Shown here: positions 56,501 through 64,000 of the stretch, in pieces
Layout: each line of letters starts with the position of its first letter
Position numbering within the stretch: the stretch's first letter is position 1
Source: Odontesthes bonariensis
Taxonomy: Eukaryota > Chordata > Actinopteri > Atheriniformes > Atherinopsidae
NCBI RefSeq assembly: GCF_027942865.1
Contig: NC_134515.1
Coordinates: 28,463,949 to 28,527,948 of the forward strand
DNA: 64,000 nucleotides
Direction: 5' to 3'
Notes under the pieces: model-generated
The model's input: only the letters and a program-made list of their open reading frames with translations
What the model was told of the DNA's origin: nothing
The model's database searches: none
Program-made: the position numbers and the translations under genes

Positions 56501-56669
56501 CCAAAAGTTTGTGAACTTTGCCAAGCGGGAAATAGCCGAAGCCTGTCACATGAGCCTGGATGAAATGGAGAACGCTGCTGCCGACCTGATAGTACGCGGA
56601 GCCAGTCAGTCACTTTCCCGCTTCGAGAACGAACTGGCCGACGAAATGAACTGCGTGATTTCTTACTGA
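37626..56669 (+). CDS. cacna1f: Voltage-gated L-type calcium channel alpha-1F (Cav1.4), complete gene
   Basis: Forty-seven exons join in one frame of 6261 nt (2086 residues), starting MDAANK and ending EMNCVISY. The protein is the pore subunit of an L-type calcium channel in the plasma membrane, with four six-helix repeats. The filter glutamates are E309 (TMEGWTD), E656 (TGEDWN), E1016 (TFEGWP) and E1316 (TGEQWQ). An AID beta-subunit site lies at 374-391, and an EF-hand and an IQ motif (FLIQDYF, about 1520-1526) lie in the C-terminus. The end ([14 protein letters not shown]) is the C-terminal automodulatory helix typical of Cav1.4. Cav1.4 drives glutamate release at photoreceptor ribbon synapses. 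Neighbouring syp supports CACNA1F over CACNA1C/D/S. Fish may have two copies (a and b), and I cannot say which this is. Two introns are U12-type. Exon coordinates are in the block entries. Confidence 0.93.
38587..38771 (+). other. cacna1f: U12-type (minor spliceosome) intron, apparent AT-AA ends
   Basis: The donor ATATCCTTTT matches the U12 consensus. CCTTAAC at 38,753-38,759 is a U12-like branch site 13 bases before the acceptor. In-frame joining (lysine codon AA|G, then PFDIF) requires the intron to end in AA at 38,770-38,771. Exon 3 is then 106 nt, the phase expected for Cav1 genes. Confidence 0.75.
38772..41829 (+). other. cacna1f: cacna1f exons 3-8: repeat I
   Basis: Exons 38772-38877, 40688-40827, 40926-41071, 41187-41339, 41438-41634, 41726-41829. 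IS1 is [18 protein letters not shown]. The IS4 sensor is [17 protein letters not shown]. The pore loop contains E309 in [14 protein letters not shown]6 is [16 protein letters not shown]. The S5-pore loop has several cysteines and an NGT glycosylation site. A single copy of exon 8 is visible, with no mutually exclusive duplicate nearby. Confidence 0.92.
41949..42511 (+). other. cacna1f: cacna1f exons 9-12: I-II linker with beta-subunit site
   Basis: Exons 41949-42091, 42182-42250, 42337-42400, 42485-42511. The AID reads [18 protein letters not shown], with the tyrosine (383) and tryptophan (386) that contact the beta subunit. Exons 10-11 are basic and then acidic. Exon 12 is only 27 nt. The donor of exon 9 (GTTAGC) and the acceptor of exon 10 (TTTGAAG) are weak but required by phase. 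Confidence 0.82.
43776..44996 (+). other. cacna1f: cacna1f exons 13-17: repeat II
   Basis: Exons 43776-43936, 44038-44263, 44366-44573, 44693-44813, 44924-44996. IIS1 contains [23 protein letters not shown]4 is [19 protein letters not shown]. The filter is E656 in [16 protein letters not shown]6 is split by a U12 intron within [18 protein letters not shown]. Confidence 0.93.
44814..44923 (+). other. cacna1f: U12-type GT-AG intron inside IIS6 of cacna1f
   Basis: The donor GTATCCTTTT is a perfect U12 match. The branch-like TCCTTAAT at 44,906-44,913 sits 11 bases before the CAG acceptor. The intron is 110 bases and splits a tyrosine codon after its first base. Confidence 0.85.
45140..45535 (+). 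other. cacna1f: cacna1f exons 18-20: II-III linker
   Basis: Exons 45140-45203, 45286-45343, 45439-45535. The linker is strongly acidic ([29 protein letters not shown]), then [20 protein letters not shown], the conserved stretch before IIIS1. Confidence 0.88.
45611..48119 (+). other. cacna1f: cacna1f exons 21-28: repeat III
   Basis: Exons 45611-45740, 45835-45894, 45986-46092, 46258-46345, 46987-47094, 47207-47259, 47352-47498, 47918-48119. IIIS4 is [20 protein letters not shown]. The filter is E1016 in [19 protein letters not shown]6 is [20 protein letters not shown]. The intron after exon 24 carries a Tc1-like fragment. Confidence 0.93.
46525..46865 (+). mobile_element. Tc1-like transposon fragment, copy C, in a cacna1f intron
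   Basis: ATCTGTGATGGTATAGGGAT, then TGACATCCAGATGTCTTTTT and CAGCATGGCTTTTTAGTAAG, match the sense strand of the family whose antisense is copies A and B. It has lost both ends and contains stops. It lies between exons 24 and 25 in the same orientation as cacna1f. Confidence 0.6.
48256..51948 (+). other. cacna1f: cacna1f exons 29-37: repeat IV
   Basis: Exons 48256-48414, 48505-48615, 48701-48784, 49494-49517, 49659-49793, 49894-49959, 50102-50193, 50425-50584, 51821-51948. IVS1 is [19 protein letters not shown]. The IVS3-S4 linker includes a 24-nt exon coding [11 protein letters not shown]4 is [19 protein letters not shown]. The filter is E1316 in [17 protein letters not shown]6 runs [20 protein letters not shown] into the EF-hand. 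The 1.2-kb intron before exon 37 holds a 175-codon chance frame. Confidence 0.92.
52078..56669 (+). other. cacna1f: cacna1f exons 38-47: cytoplasmic C-terminus
   Basis: Exons 52078-52174, 52265-52367, 52487-52588, 52807-52931, 53632-53978, 54081-54302, 54482-54873, 55593-55705, 55791-56123, 56463-56669. The pre-IQ region is followed by the IQ motif in exon 41 ([20 protein letters not shown]). Exon 43 carries four 21-nt in-frame repeats and exon 44 is Asn/Gly/Tyr-rich. Exon 46 has [16 protein letters not shown]. Exon 47 encodes the C-terminal automodulatory domain ([20 protein letters not shown]) to the stop. The middle exons (42-46) are poorly conserved in the family, so their joins rest mainly on splice signals and phase. 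Confidence 0.85.
54148..54231 (+). repeat. cacna1f: Four 21-nt in-frame tandem repeats in cacna1f exon 43
   Basis: Units start at 54148, 54169, 54190 and 54211, each encoding (A/T)EEAV(N/Y)A. The last two differ by one base. A partial degenerate unit follows. The product is an acidic, alanine-rich heptad stretch at about residues 1688-1715. Confidence 0.95.
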
Positions 56670-56996
56670 GATCAGCAAACCTCAAATTAGGAAGTTTACG
56701 GGTGAAAAATAATCTAAACTCTTATGTGGTGTGTGTTTACATCGGCTGTGAGGAAAGAAAACATCCTGCAAGGGAGACGCCACTTTGTCTTCAGACATAC
56801 CGAGTATGATATACTACTATTTGTGAATGCCAAAACACACACACACACTGATCTTAAAGAGCATGTGTAACTCCCTCTGAAGTGATAAGGACTTTGTGTT
56901 TTGCAGAGGAGCCTGCTGAGTGTGACAGCAAACCGTGGCTCTTAGCTTCAGTATGACAAAGGGCCGCTTTTTGTGTGCTCAGTTGCAGTTAAGTCA

Positions 56997-57216
56997 AATA
57001 AACTGTAAGAATATGCTGTAGATCAGTAAAACATCTCCTTTAAACACAGTTGATGAGATCCAACTATTATTATGTATTATATTTCAGAGAAATATTTAAA
57101 TTGAATTAAATATCCTCTAAGATTCAACCTGCGAACTTGTAGCGAAATTGTCTAAAATATGTTTTTTGATGAAAGAGACTGTTGGGTTGGGTGACTGTAC
57201 AATGTGCACAAATAAA
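56997..57216 (+). terminator. Candidate poly(A) signals of cacna1f
   Basis: AATAAA occurs at 56,997-57,002 and again at 57,211-57,216 (CACAAATAAAATCTTTTC). The second is followed by a T/G-rich stretch. Either gives a 3' UTR of about 350-570 bases. Confidence 0.55.
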
Positions 57217-57249
57217 ATCTTTTCTCATATGTTTAGTAGTTACCCATCT

Positions 57250-59290
57250 TGTGCAGTATACGGTTCGTTCCACCACAGTGAGCTTCACCTGAAAGGCTTT
57301 TTAATTTTTTTTGTTTAAAAAAAACGGATGTTAAAAAAAAACGCAGTAAAATGGAATCAGTGAATTATATAATCAGCAATTAATGAAGCGGCAGATGGGC
57401 AACATCTGGGTTTCACTTCCCTTCTTTAAAGAAAAGACGCATGCAAAACAATAAGCCGTGTGTTGTTCCTGCGCATTGTTGCAAAAAAGGAGACATTACA
57501 TTTCTGTAAATGCAGATTAAGAAGTTGTTTCCTATTTCTATCTAAATTCATAGCAATGTTCAGGCAGGTGACCGAAACCAGTAATCAAAGATGCAGAGAT
57601 GCTTTCGATTGGACTATTCAGTCTTTTTTCTCTATTGGGCATAATGAGCAGGTCAAGGACACTTGACCGGGGGTAGACACCGACCTCCCTATTGGAAAGC
57701 AGCAGAGAAAGCAACAAAGAAGAAGAAACACTAACTGATGATTGACAAGTGCAACTCAGTTATGGGATATGAAGGGGGGCATAAGAGGGTCATAAGAGGG
57801 ATAAGAGGGGCACCTGAGCCAGCCAGCTTTAACCAAAGTTAAACGTTTTATCAACCTTAGAGAGCATCATCTTCCTAAACTTGAAAACAGGTACCACAGG
57901 AGGAGTCCAAATGCTTTCCTTGTTTGGTAACCACAAATAAACCCTAGAGTGAAGCTCTCTGTTCGAAGCGTATAGTGCAATAACGTCCTTAACATACAGC
58001 AAAGCTTGGCCGTTAATGTCCGTCCATGTAAGAAGAAGAATTTGAAAGAGAGATGAAGAAATTGGAGAAAAATTATGTCTCCTGCCAGTTCCCATCTGAA
58101 GCACTTTGAATCGGCAGGAGGCTTTTCTGGGAGTCATTGGGACATCTGGATAAAAGGAAATGAATTATTTTCTAAATCACCTTGAGACAGGATGTTCCTA
58201 GCTTTTGACAATATCTTGAAATAACTTCCATACAGTAGGACTGGAGGCCCAGGCAATGCAATCCAAAATCTTTGAGTATCACTTTGGGTTTCAAATTTAA
58301 CTTGTTTTTTTCTTTTCTTTTGTATAAAAAGTAGAAAGTTACAAGTCATCCAAGTCTCTGCATTTTTGAGACATGCTTGTAGTTGTACTGAATACATTTT
58401 TTCTTGGCACCTCAGATAGTTATCTGCGGAGCAAGGACGGTTCATGTCGCCACTGCTCGAAGGAATCACTGACAGAATACCCCCTAGACCTCCAGAAACT
58501 AATTTGTCGGGGCAGAGAAACCATTGTTAAGATAAAACCATTTTAATCGATCGGAAAAACTTGATCTGAACCAGACTAGAATAGTTCTTTTACTCCCAAC
58601 GACATGTTCCCGTTTCTGTCCAGAGTTTGTGGGGAATATCCACAGGGATCTAAGAGGACAGGTATGCCATGCCGATGAATTTTATTGTCTTTATTGTTTT
58701 AATATTGTAATCGTTTATTATTGTTTTCATATTGTTCTTATGTTTTATGTCTTGTACTTTGTGTTGTTATTCATGTACAGCACTTTGTTTCAGCCACGGC
58801 TGTTTTTAAAGGGCTTTATAAATAAAGTTGAGTTGAGTTCACTGTGTGAGCCAATGAGAAGACTGTTCAACGGTAACCAGTGCTCCATTCTCTACAGAAA
58901 CCATTCTTATGCAAATAGTCACATAAATGATTTGCAAAACAAAGCATTTAAAGATCTATTGCTTACATCACTGAAACATTTGCATCATGTTGTTAACAAA
59001 CAGTTCCAAGGAGAAAAGATATCAGCAATGATCTTGTTGCAATGATGCTAATGTTGCGGCCCATAAATCTGGGAAGGGTTATAAGGCCATTTCCAAACAA
59101 TGTGATGGTCACCTTTCAACAGAGAGAAAAATTATTTTCAAGTGCAAAACATACAAGACAGCTTTTAATCTTACCGGGAGTTGACGCCCGAGCATTGTTC
59201 ACCTTAAATTCAGACCGTACAAAGCTACATCTCAAACTCTACAGGCTTCACTTAGCATGTTAAATGTTTAAGTTCACGACAGTAGGATTA
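57250..59290. other. Intergenic region with unidentified open frames and a retroposon tail
   Basis: Two overlapping minus-strand frames (58,469-58,134 and 58,137-57,829) lie end to end in different phases, suggesting a single broken coding sequence, perhaps of a retroelement, but I recognise no domain. At 58,775-58,845, CATGTACAGCACTTTGTTTC then GGGCTTTATAAATAAAGTTG and repeated GAGTT units form the 3' tail of a fish LINE or SINE on the plus strand. Confidence 0.45.
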
Positions 59291-59294
59291 GAAA

Positions 59295-60165
59295 AAGACT
59301 GAACTAAATTTGTTTAGAATAGTTGCACAGGAGATAGCCTCTTTACACTCAAAAGAACATAGCAGCACAGCTAAGGTTTGTAAAGTTACCTCTGAACAAA
59401 CCACAAGACCTCTGGAACAATGTCCTTTGGACAGACCAGACCAAAGTGGAGATGTCTGGTCAGAATGCACAGCAGCACGTTTGTGGAAAACCAAACATGG
59501 CATATCAGCACAAACACCTCATGCCAGCTGTCAAGCACGGTGGAGGAGGGCTGATGATTTGGGCTATTTTTGCAGCCACAAGAACTTGGAAACCTTGCAG
59601 TCACTGAGTGCACCATGAACTCCTCTGTATACCAAAGTATTCTAGAGTCAAATGTGAGGCCATCTGTTCGACAGCTAAAGCTTGGCTGAAACTGGGTCAT
59701 GCAACAACAATGATCCCAAGAACACCAGCAAATCTACAGTAGAGTGACTGAAAAGCAAAAGAATCAAGGTGTTGCAATGAGCCAGTCGAAGTCCAGACCT
59801 AAAGTTGACCGAACTGCAGCATGTAATGCGTTGTACAAACATTATAATGCAGAGTGGGCCAAATTTCCTCAACATCAAAGTGAGAGACTGACGCTGTCGT
59901 ACAGAAAACAATGACTTGAAGTTAGGGATGCTAAAGTTGGCTCTACAAGCTGTTGAATTATCAGGTGTACATAGCTTCTGCATTGTGGCTTCATTTTTGT
60001 TGAACAAATAATGATACATGTGATGTGTCATGTGTTACTCAGCTGAAGCTGTATTTACCTAAACTTAAGACCTGGTAAGGTTATTCTATTTTGATCTTTT
60101 TTTGACACCTTAGAAATGAAAGAGGGTGTGGTTTCTCTTTCACGTGACTGTGAATATATCCTGAA
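59295..60165 (+). mobile_element. Decayed Tc1-family transposon, second family
   Basis: The plus strand keeps transposase-coding remnants: GGACAGACCAGACCAAAGTG then TGGAGATGTCTGG (D-x-T-K-x-E-M region), CAAACACCTCATGCCAGCTG, GGTGGAGGAGGGCTGATGAT (GGGG.MIW), and ATGATCCCAAGAACACCAGC (ND.PK.TS catalytic region). The end near 60,120-60,152 reads GGTGTGGTTTCTCTTTCACG, the typical terminal repeat of this Tc1 group. Stops, deletions and frameshifts are frequent. It is distinct from the family of copies A-C. Confidence 0.78.
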
Positions 60166-60169
60166 TATT

Positions 60170-61027
60170 TCATGTGACCATTAAGTAACTTTCTTTTAAT
60201 AAAAAAAAGTAGAGATTTTACTCAGAAAGATAAGTATGTCAATATTTTTTCTTTTTTTAAATGTTGCTGCCTTTCTGTGAGCTTCTCCTTTTCTTTTGCT
60301 ACACTAACATTCAGTGCCTTTGGTGGGGGCAGGGTGCTGTTACATTGATCACAAGTGGAATCGTTGTGTGTTGACTTTTTTTTTCTTTTTTTCTTGGAGC
60401 TGCTTTTGTATTCACTCTTAATGCAAATAAATATTCTGTGCAGGGAAGATGTTCTACGGGGCACGTGTGTGGCAGGGCTTCCATTTAATGTGCTTCGCTA
60501 GAAATTGCTAGCAAGTGCAGAGAGCAGCAACAGGGACAATATTTTGCAGCCCTTTTTAGTGGTATGCTCCTGTACACATTGTCACAAAGCAGTGACAGAG
60601 TCAATTTCCCCACCTTCCCATGTGTAGAGTTATGAGTAAATTCCACTAAAAAGGAAAAAAAAACTATATGTCTGTATTGTTTTAATGCACAGCTGATGTC
60701 AGATCACCGTGCTGCTTGTTAATTTCCCGCAGCAGATCACGGACCTTCACCGACCACTTTATTCTCCGTGCGCTCCTTTCTTAAGGCCTCCGGGCAATCT
60801 CTGCGCCCTCAGAATAAAGCCGCGCTGCGATTGGACAGACGGCTCGGCTCTGTTCTACTCCAAGTCCAGCGTTTGTTCTGACGTCAACACGCTTCATACG
60901 TCCTCGTCCAAATCGTGACGCAGCCCTGCTCTTCCTCCTGAGCGGCCTCCTCCCCTGGGCTGTTCCGGATTATACGCCTCCCTCCCCCCGCCCCTCTGAT
61001 CCTCTTATCAGCGAGTAAGCGGCCAAG
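60170..61027 (+). promoter_or_regulatory. Upstream region and promoter of syp
   Basis: Bases 60,720-61,020 are CpG- and GC-richer than the surroundings, ending directly at the syp ATG. A perfect CRE palindrome, TGACGTCA, lies at 60,879-60,886, about 140 bases upstream of the start codon. A TTATACGCC stretch lies near 60,970. The region 60,170-60,700 is AT-rich and featureless. Confidence 0.5.
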
Positions 61028-62015
61028 ATGGATGTTGCAAACCAGGTAAGGCTTTGGGGAGGAAATCATCTATTTCATTATATTTTCCTTTGGTTGTTGG
61101 TGTTCCATTGATCCCGACTTGGTTCAATTTATTGACCGCTTTTGTAGGGATATTCTAATATTTTTATTTTTGCCAGAGATCATCCGACCTCAGGATGTTA
61201 GTGCAGCGCTTTCTAGCATTTGGAATGGAAAAAAATCATTTTAGTATTACTAGAAAACAAACAAACAAAAAAACAGCTTTGTGAAGGCAATACGGTGTAA
61301 ATGGGCATTTTTTCCCCCCCTCTCCACTGATGCTGCAGTAGATGTGACAGAGCGGCCCGCTCACAGTCCTAAAATGTGTAGGATGTCCAGAGACTGCTGC
61401 AGCAATGGCATTTAGCACAGGAAGGAGACGGTGCTACCTCCAGAGACTCGCCTAATTGAATCAAATTGCTGTTGCTAAAGATAACAAAAACAGAATCCGA
61501 TTAATTTCCTCGGTGCAGCCAGTAGGCCCGACACACGGAGGCAGGACGGTCTCCTGCATCCCCAGCAACTCACCTCTCGGAAAGCTGGATGGTTTGTGAT
61601 AAAGCCATCCTGACTTTCCTTCGAAACAGGCGGGTTTCGAGCTGTCAGGCGACCCTGAGCAAGATTTTTTTTTTGTCTGTGCGCGCGTCGCTTGTTTAAT
61701 ATGGATGTTTGGCATCCACCGCTCTCTCCGAGCAGAGAAACGACGAGGATGAAAGCGTGGCTCCTTGGCACGAGAGCAGAGCATCACTGCTGCTGCCGAG
61801 TCCTGTGCCGCCATTTATTGATGCACACAGGGACACGCCGCCTTCTTTGCGGTGTCGCATTCACCTGCGCACAAGTGCATCCTCCTTCCCTCCATTAAAG
61901 ACGGATTCTGCAGGATTTTCACATAAATGAATTAAATGACTGCTGCGGGACGAGCAAAGAAGAGAGCAGAGACAGACTGTTAATCAGCTTTGTCTAATTG
62001 TAATGCTGGCAGGAG

Positions 62016-62050
<35 letters not shown>

Positions 62051-62455
62051 ACACACACACACATTTACACACACTAGCCTTGGAAGGCAATCTCAAAATT
62101 ACTCCACTGTACTCATACACCATTTCATAGTCTCACAGAGACCAAGATAACTCACTTTAATAACGGGCAGGATTGCTGCTCCATAACAAACCCCTTCTGG
62201 TGCCTATGTGAGGCCTAATTAGGTTAATGTTGTTTTTTGTTGTTGTTGTTTGTTTGTTTCTTAATCAACATTATCATATGAGCGTCACCATGCCTGGTCT
62301 TGTGAGATGCTGAGTTCTGACAGTGTGGGCAAAAATAAGCAGTAATGTCCAAAACTCCAGAGCTTATTTCTGTTTTGTTGTGTTGACAGCTGGTGGCCCA
62401 AGGGCAGTTCACGGTAGTCAAACAACCGCTGGGATTTATAAAAATTCTACAATGG
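61028..62455 (+). CDS. syp: Synaptophysin, first two coding exons (partial)
   Basis: Synaptophysin is the abundant four-helix MARVEL protein of synaptic vesicles, which binds synaptobrevin. Exon 1 is 61028-61045 (MDVANQ) and exon 2 is 62390-62455 (LVAQGQFTVVKQPLGFIKIL then QW), both with GT-AG borders and phase 0. The joined 28 residues match the cytoplasmic N-terminus of synaptophysin ([20 protein letters not shown] in mammals) and stop just before the first membrane helix. The following 1.5 kb to the window edge contains no exon 3 (VFAIFAFATC-like), so the rest is outside. SYP and CACNA1F are also neighbours in human, supporting the call. Whether it is the fish a or b copy is unknown. Confidence 0.93.
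61046..62389 (+). other. syp intron 1
   Basis: Contains CT and CA microsatellites at about 62,017-62,060 and chance open frames crossing the GC-richer segment 61,500-61,950. No extra exon is supported. Confidence 0.6.
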
Positions 62456-64000
62456 GTAAGTTTCTTGTTTCCCTCAGATTTTCATGGAGTAATAAAATGC
62501 GTGAATGTTTACTGTTCAACAGGAAAAGAATCTTGCAGTTTGTGGTGGGTTTTTTTTGCAGTGCATTATGCCACTTACTGAGATATTTGTGATCCTCTTT
62601 GACTCAGATGTCATAAGGCCACACGGTGCTTCATAGCAGATGTGAATGTGCACTCTTAGAAAACGGTTCCAGTGTTTAATCTTCTCTGGCGAGGGTTTTG
62701 CAGTCAGGCATTTTTCATGTTTTCAGTGGAAACATTGGCCTGTGCAGCTAATGGTTCAGCTACTGGCGGAGGTTGCTACCGAGGAGTCTCTTGTTATGAT
62801 GATACTGTCCCGACAGGGCTGAGCAGGAGACACCAGCAGGATGTATCGCGTCACTATTGTAGTAGCAGTGTCAGTACGCTGAGCGATTAAAATAATGAGA
62901 GTTTAAGTCCTTCTCAGAAGACACAACCTCTGCACACCAGTACAGTTGTTTCTTTGACGCGAGGGCTCTTCAACAGGAAGCCAGAAGCAAATAAACGTTC
63001 AGCAGTTTCTGCTTTTGATGACGGAAGGATAGTTTTTACTGAAAAATGAAGTGAACTATTTCATTTAGCTAAAGATTAAAACATTTCTGCATCTTGATAA
63101 AAAAAAAAATACCCTGTTTTCTTTTTTTTTCTGCATTTATTTGCTTATTACTTGGGAATGCGACCTATTAAAAACGTCCAAGCCTGTTTTTGATAAGACA
63201 GTTTCTCAGAAAATTACAATTTTTCCACCGGTGATAGTTCCATTCACAGAAACATTCTCACAGGAGATTTATCACTGAAGTCATTTTTCAAGCGAAAAGA
63301 TCAAATAGAAAAAGAAAAGAAACGCTGTTGTATCAGCATCTCTGTTGTGATGAATTGCTGCTTTTTTTTTTTTTCATAAACTAAATATCAAAGCAAGCAA
63401 TATGACGATTTCACCTTGACGAGTGCATTCTTTCACCCGCATAATGTGGTCCAAGAGGCCAAAGATTTTAAACTGAATTCGAAAAGAACAAGCTAAATAA
63501 TTCTTGTAGCTGCTTCATGGAGCTCTTTCTATGGGTGACGTAGTCAGTCACATGATGTATTGTCTTCCACAATATTTGTCCTCCATCAGCAGCAGGGTAC
63601 TCATAGAGAAGATGCTGCGGGGTTGACAGCAGTGCTGCTCTATTGCAGTTTTTTTTTCTTGCCCACAGCTGGTGGAATGGTGGTAGCAGAGCCAGTAATT
63701 GCAAGCCCTCACTGTTATGTTATGTTATGTTATGTTATGTTATGTTATGTTATGTTATGTTATGTTAACAAATTGAATCTTCCGGGGGTCACCTTGGGAT
63801 TTCTATACATTTTAGTGGCAGCCATAATAGTCTTCAGTTGCTGATCATGAAATATTATCATGCAGACAAAATCATGTAGATTTTTTTTTGTTGTTGTTGT
63901 TAGCGGGTGTGAACAAATGGAATTTGGCAGGGGATTCTCCACCCTTGGATGAGTCCCATAATTCTTTGCCACACCCCTGCTCTTAAGCCTGGGAACACCC
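62456..64000 (+). other. syp intron 2, to the window edge
   Basis: Holds a pentanucleotide repeat, (TTATG)n, at about 63,713-63,768. No coding exon is recognised. Confidence 0.6.
63713..63768. repeat. (TTATG)11 pentanucleotide repeat
   Basis: About eleven exact copies of a five-base unit, TGTTA/TTATG. The open frame crossing it (repeated CYVML) is an artefact. Confidence 0.95.

Overview
The window is nuclear DNA from a ray-finned (teleost) fish. The genes are split into many short exons, the repeats belong to fish families (Tc1-like, hAT, Harbinger-like and L2-type elements with the typical 3' tails), CA/GT microsatellites are long, and the proteins match vertebrate genes. There are no bacterial operons, CRISPR arrays or phage genes.

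Layout: (1) 1-108, minus strand: first coding exon of a MAGI-family PDZ gene, probably magix, running off the left edge. (2) 109-15,600: about 15 kb without recognisable coding exons, holding a 984-bp DNA transposon with a 9-bp target duplication, a broken Harbinger fragment, an inverted-repeat element, microsatellites and a CpG-containing stretch near 14.1-14.75 kb. (3) 15,742-26,300, plus: gpkow, 11 coding exons, with a three-deep nest of transposons in intron 9. (4) 26,704-29,291, minus: pqbp1, six coding exons, tail-to-tail with gpkow. (5) 30,105-34,402, plus: timm17b, six exons, head-to-head with pqbp1. (6) 37,626-56,669, plus: a complete 47-exon L-type calcium channel alpha-1 gene (cacna1f, Cav1.4), with two U12-type introns. 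(7) 57.2-60.9 kb: intergenic DNA with a retroposon tail and a decayed Tc1 element. (8) 61,028 to the right edge, plus: first two exons of synaptophysin (syp).

In human, homologues of these genes lie in Xp11.23 (GPKOW next to MAGIX, SYP next to CACNA1F, PQBP1 next to TIMM17B), so the window is a conserved block with local rearrangement. Gpkow and pqbp1 are both spliceosome-associated, timm17b is a mitochondrial inner-membrane translocase subunit, and cacna1f and syp serve neurotransmitter release, notably at photoreceptor ribbon synapses. They share a neighbourhood, not a pathway.

I did not find a new multi-gene system. The most notable signals are an apparent AT-AA minor-class intron and a second U12 intron in the channel gene, in-frame tandem repeats in the channel C-terminus, a transposon family with 9-bp target duplications (one copy only 84 bp), and a dated three-layer transposon nest carrying a frameshifted CGGBP1-like zinc finger. 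All exon joins were inferred by eye from splice signals, reading phase and family knowledge, with no transcript data.
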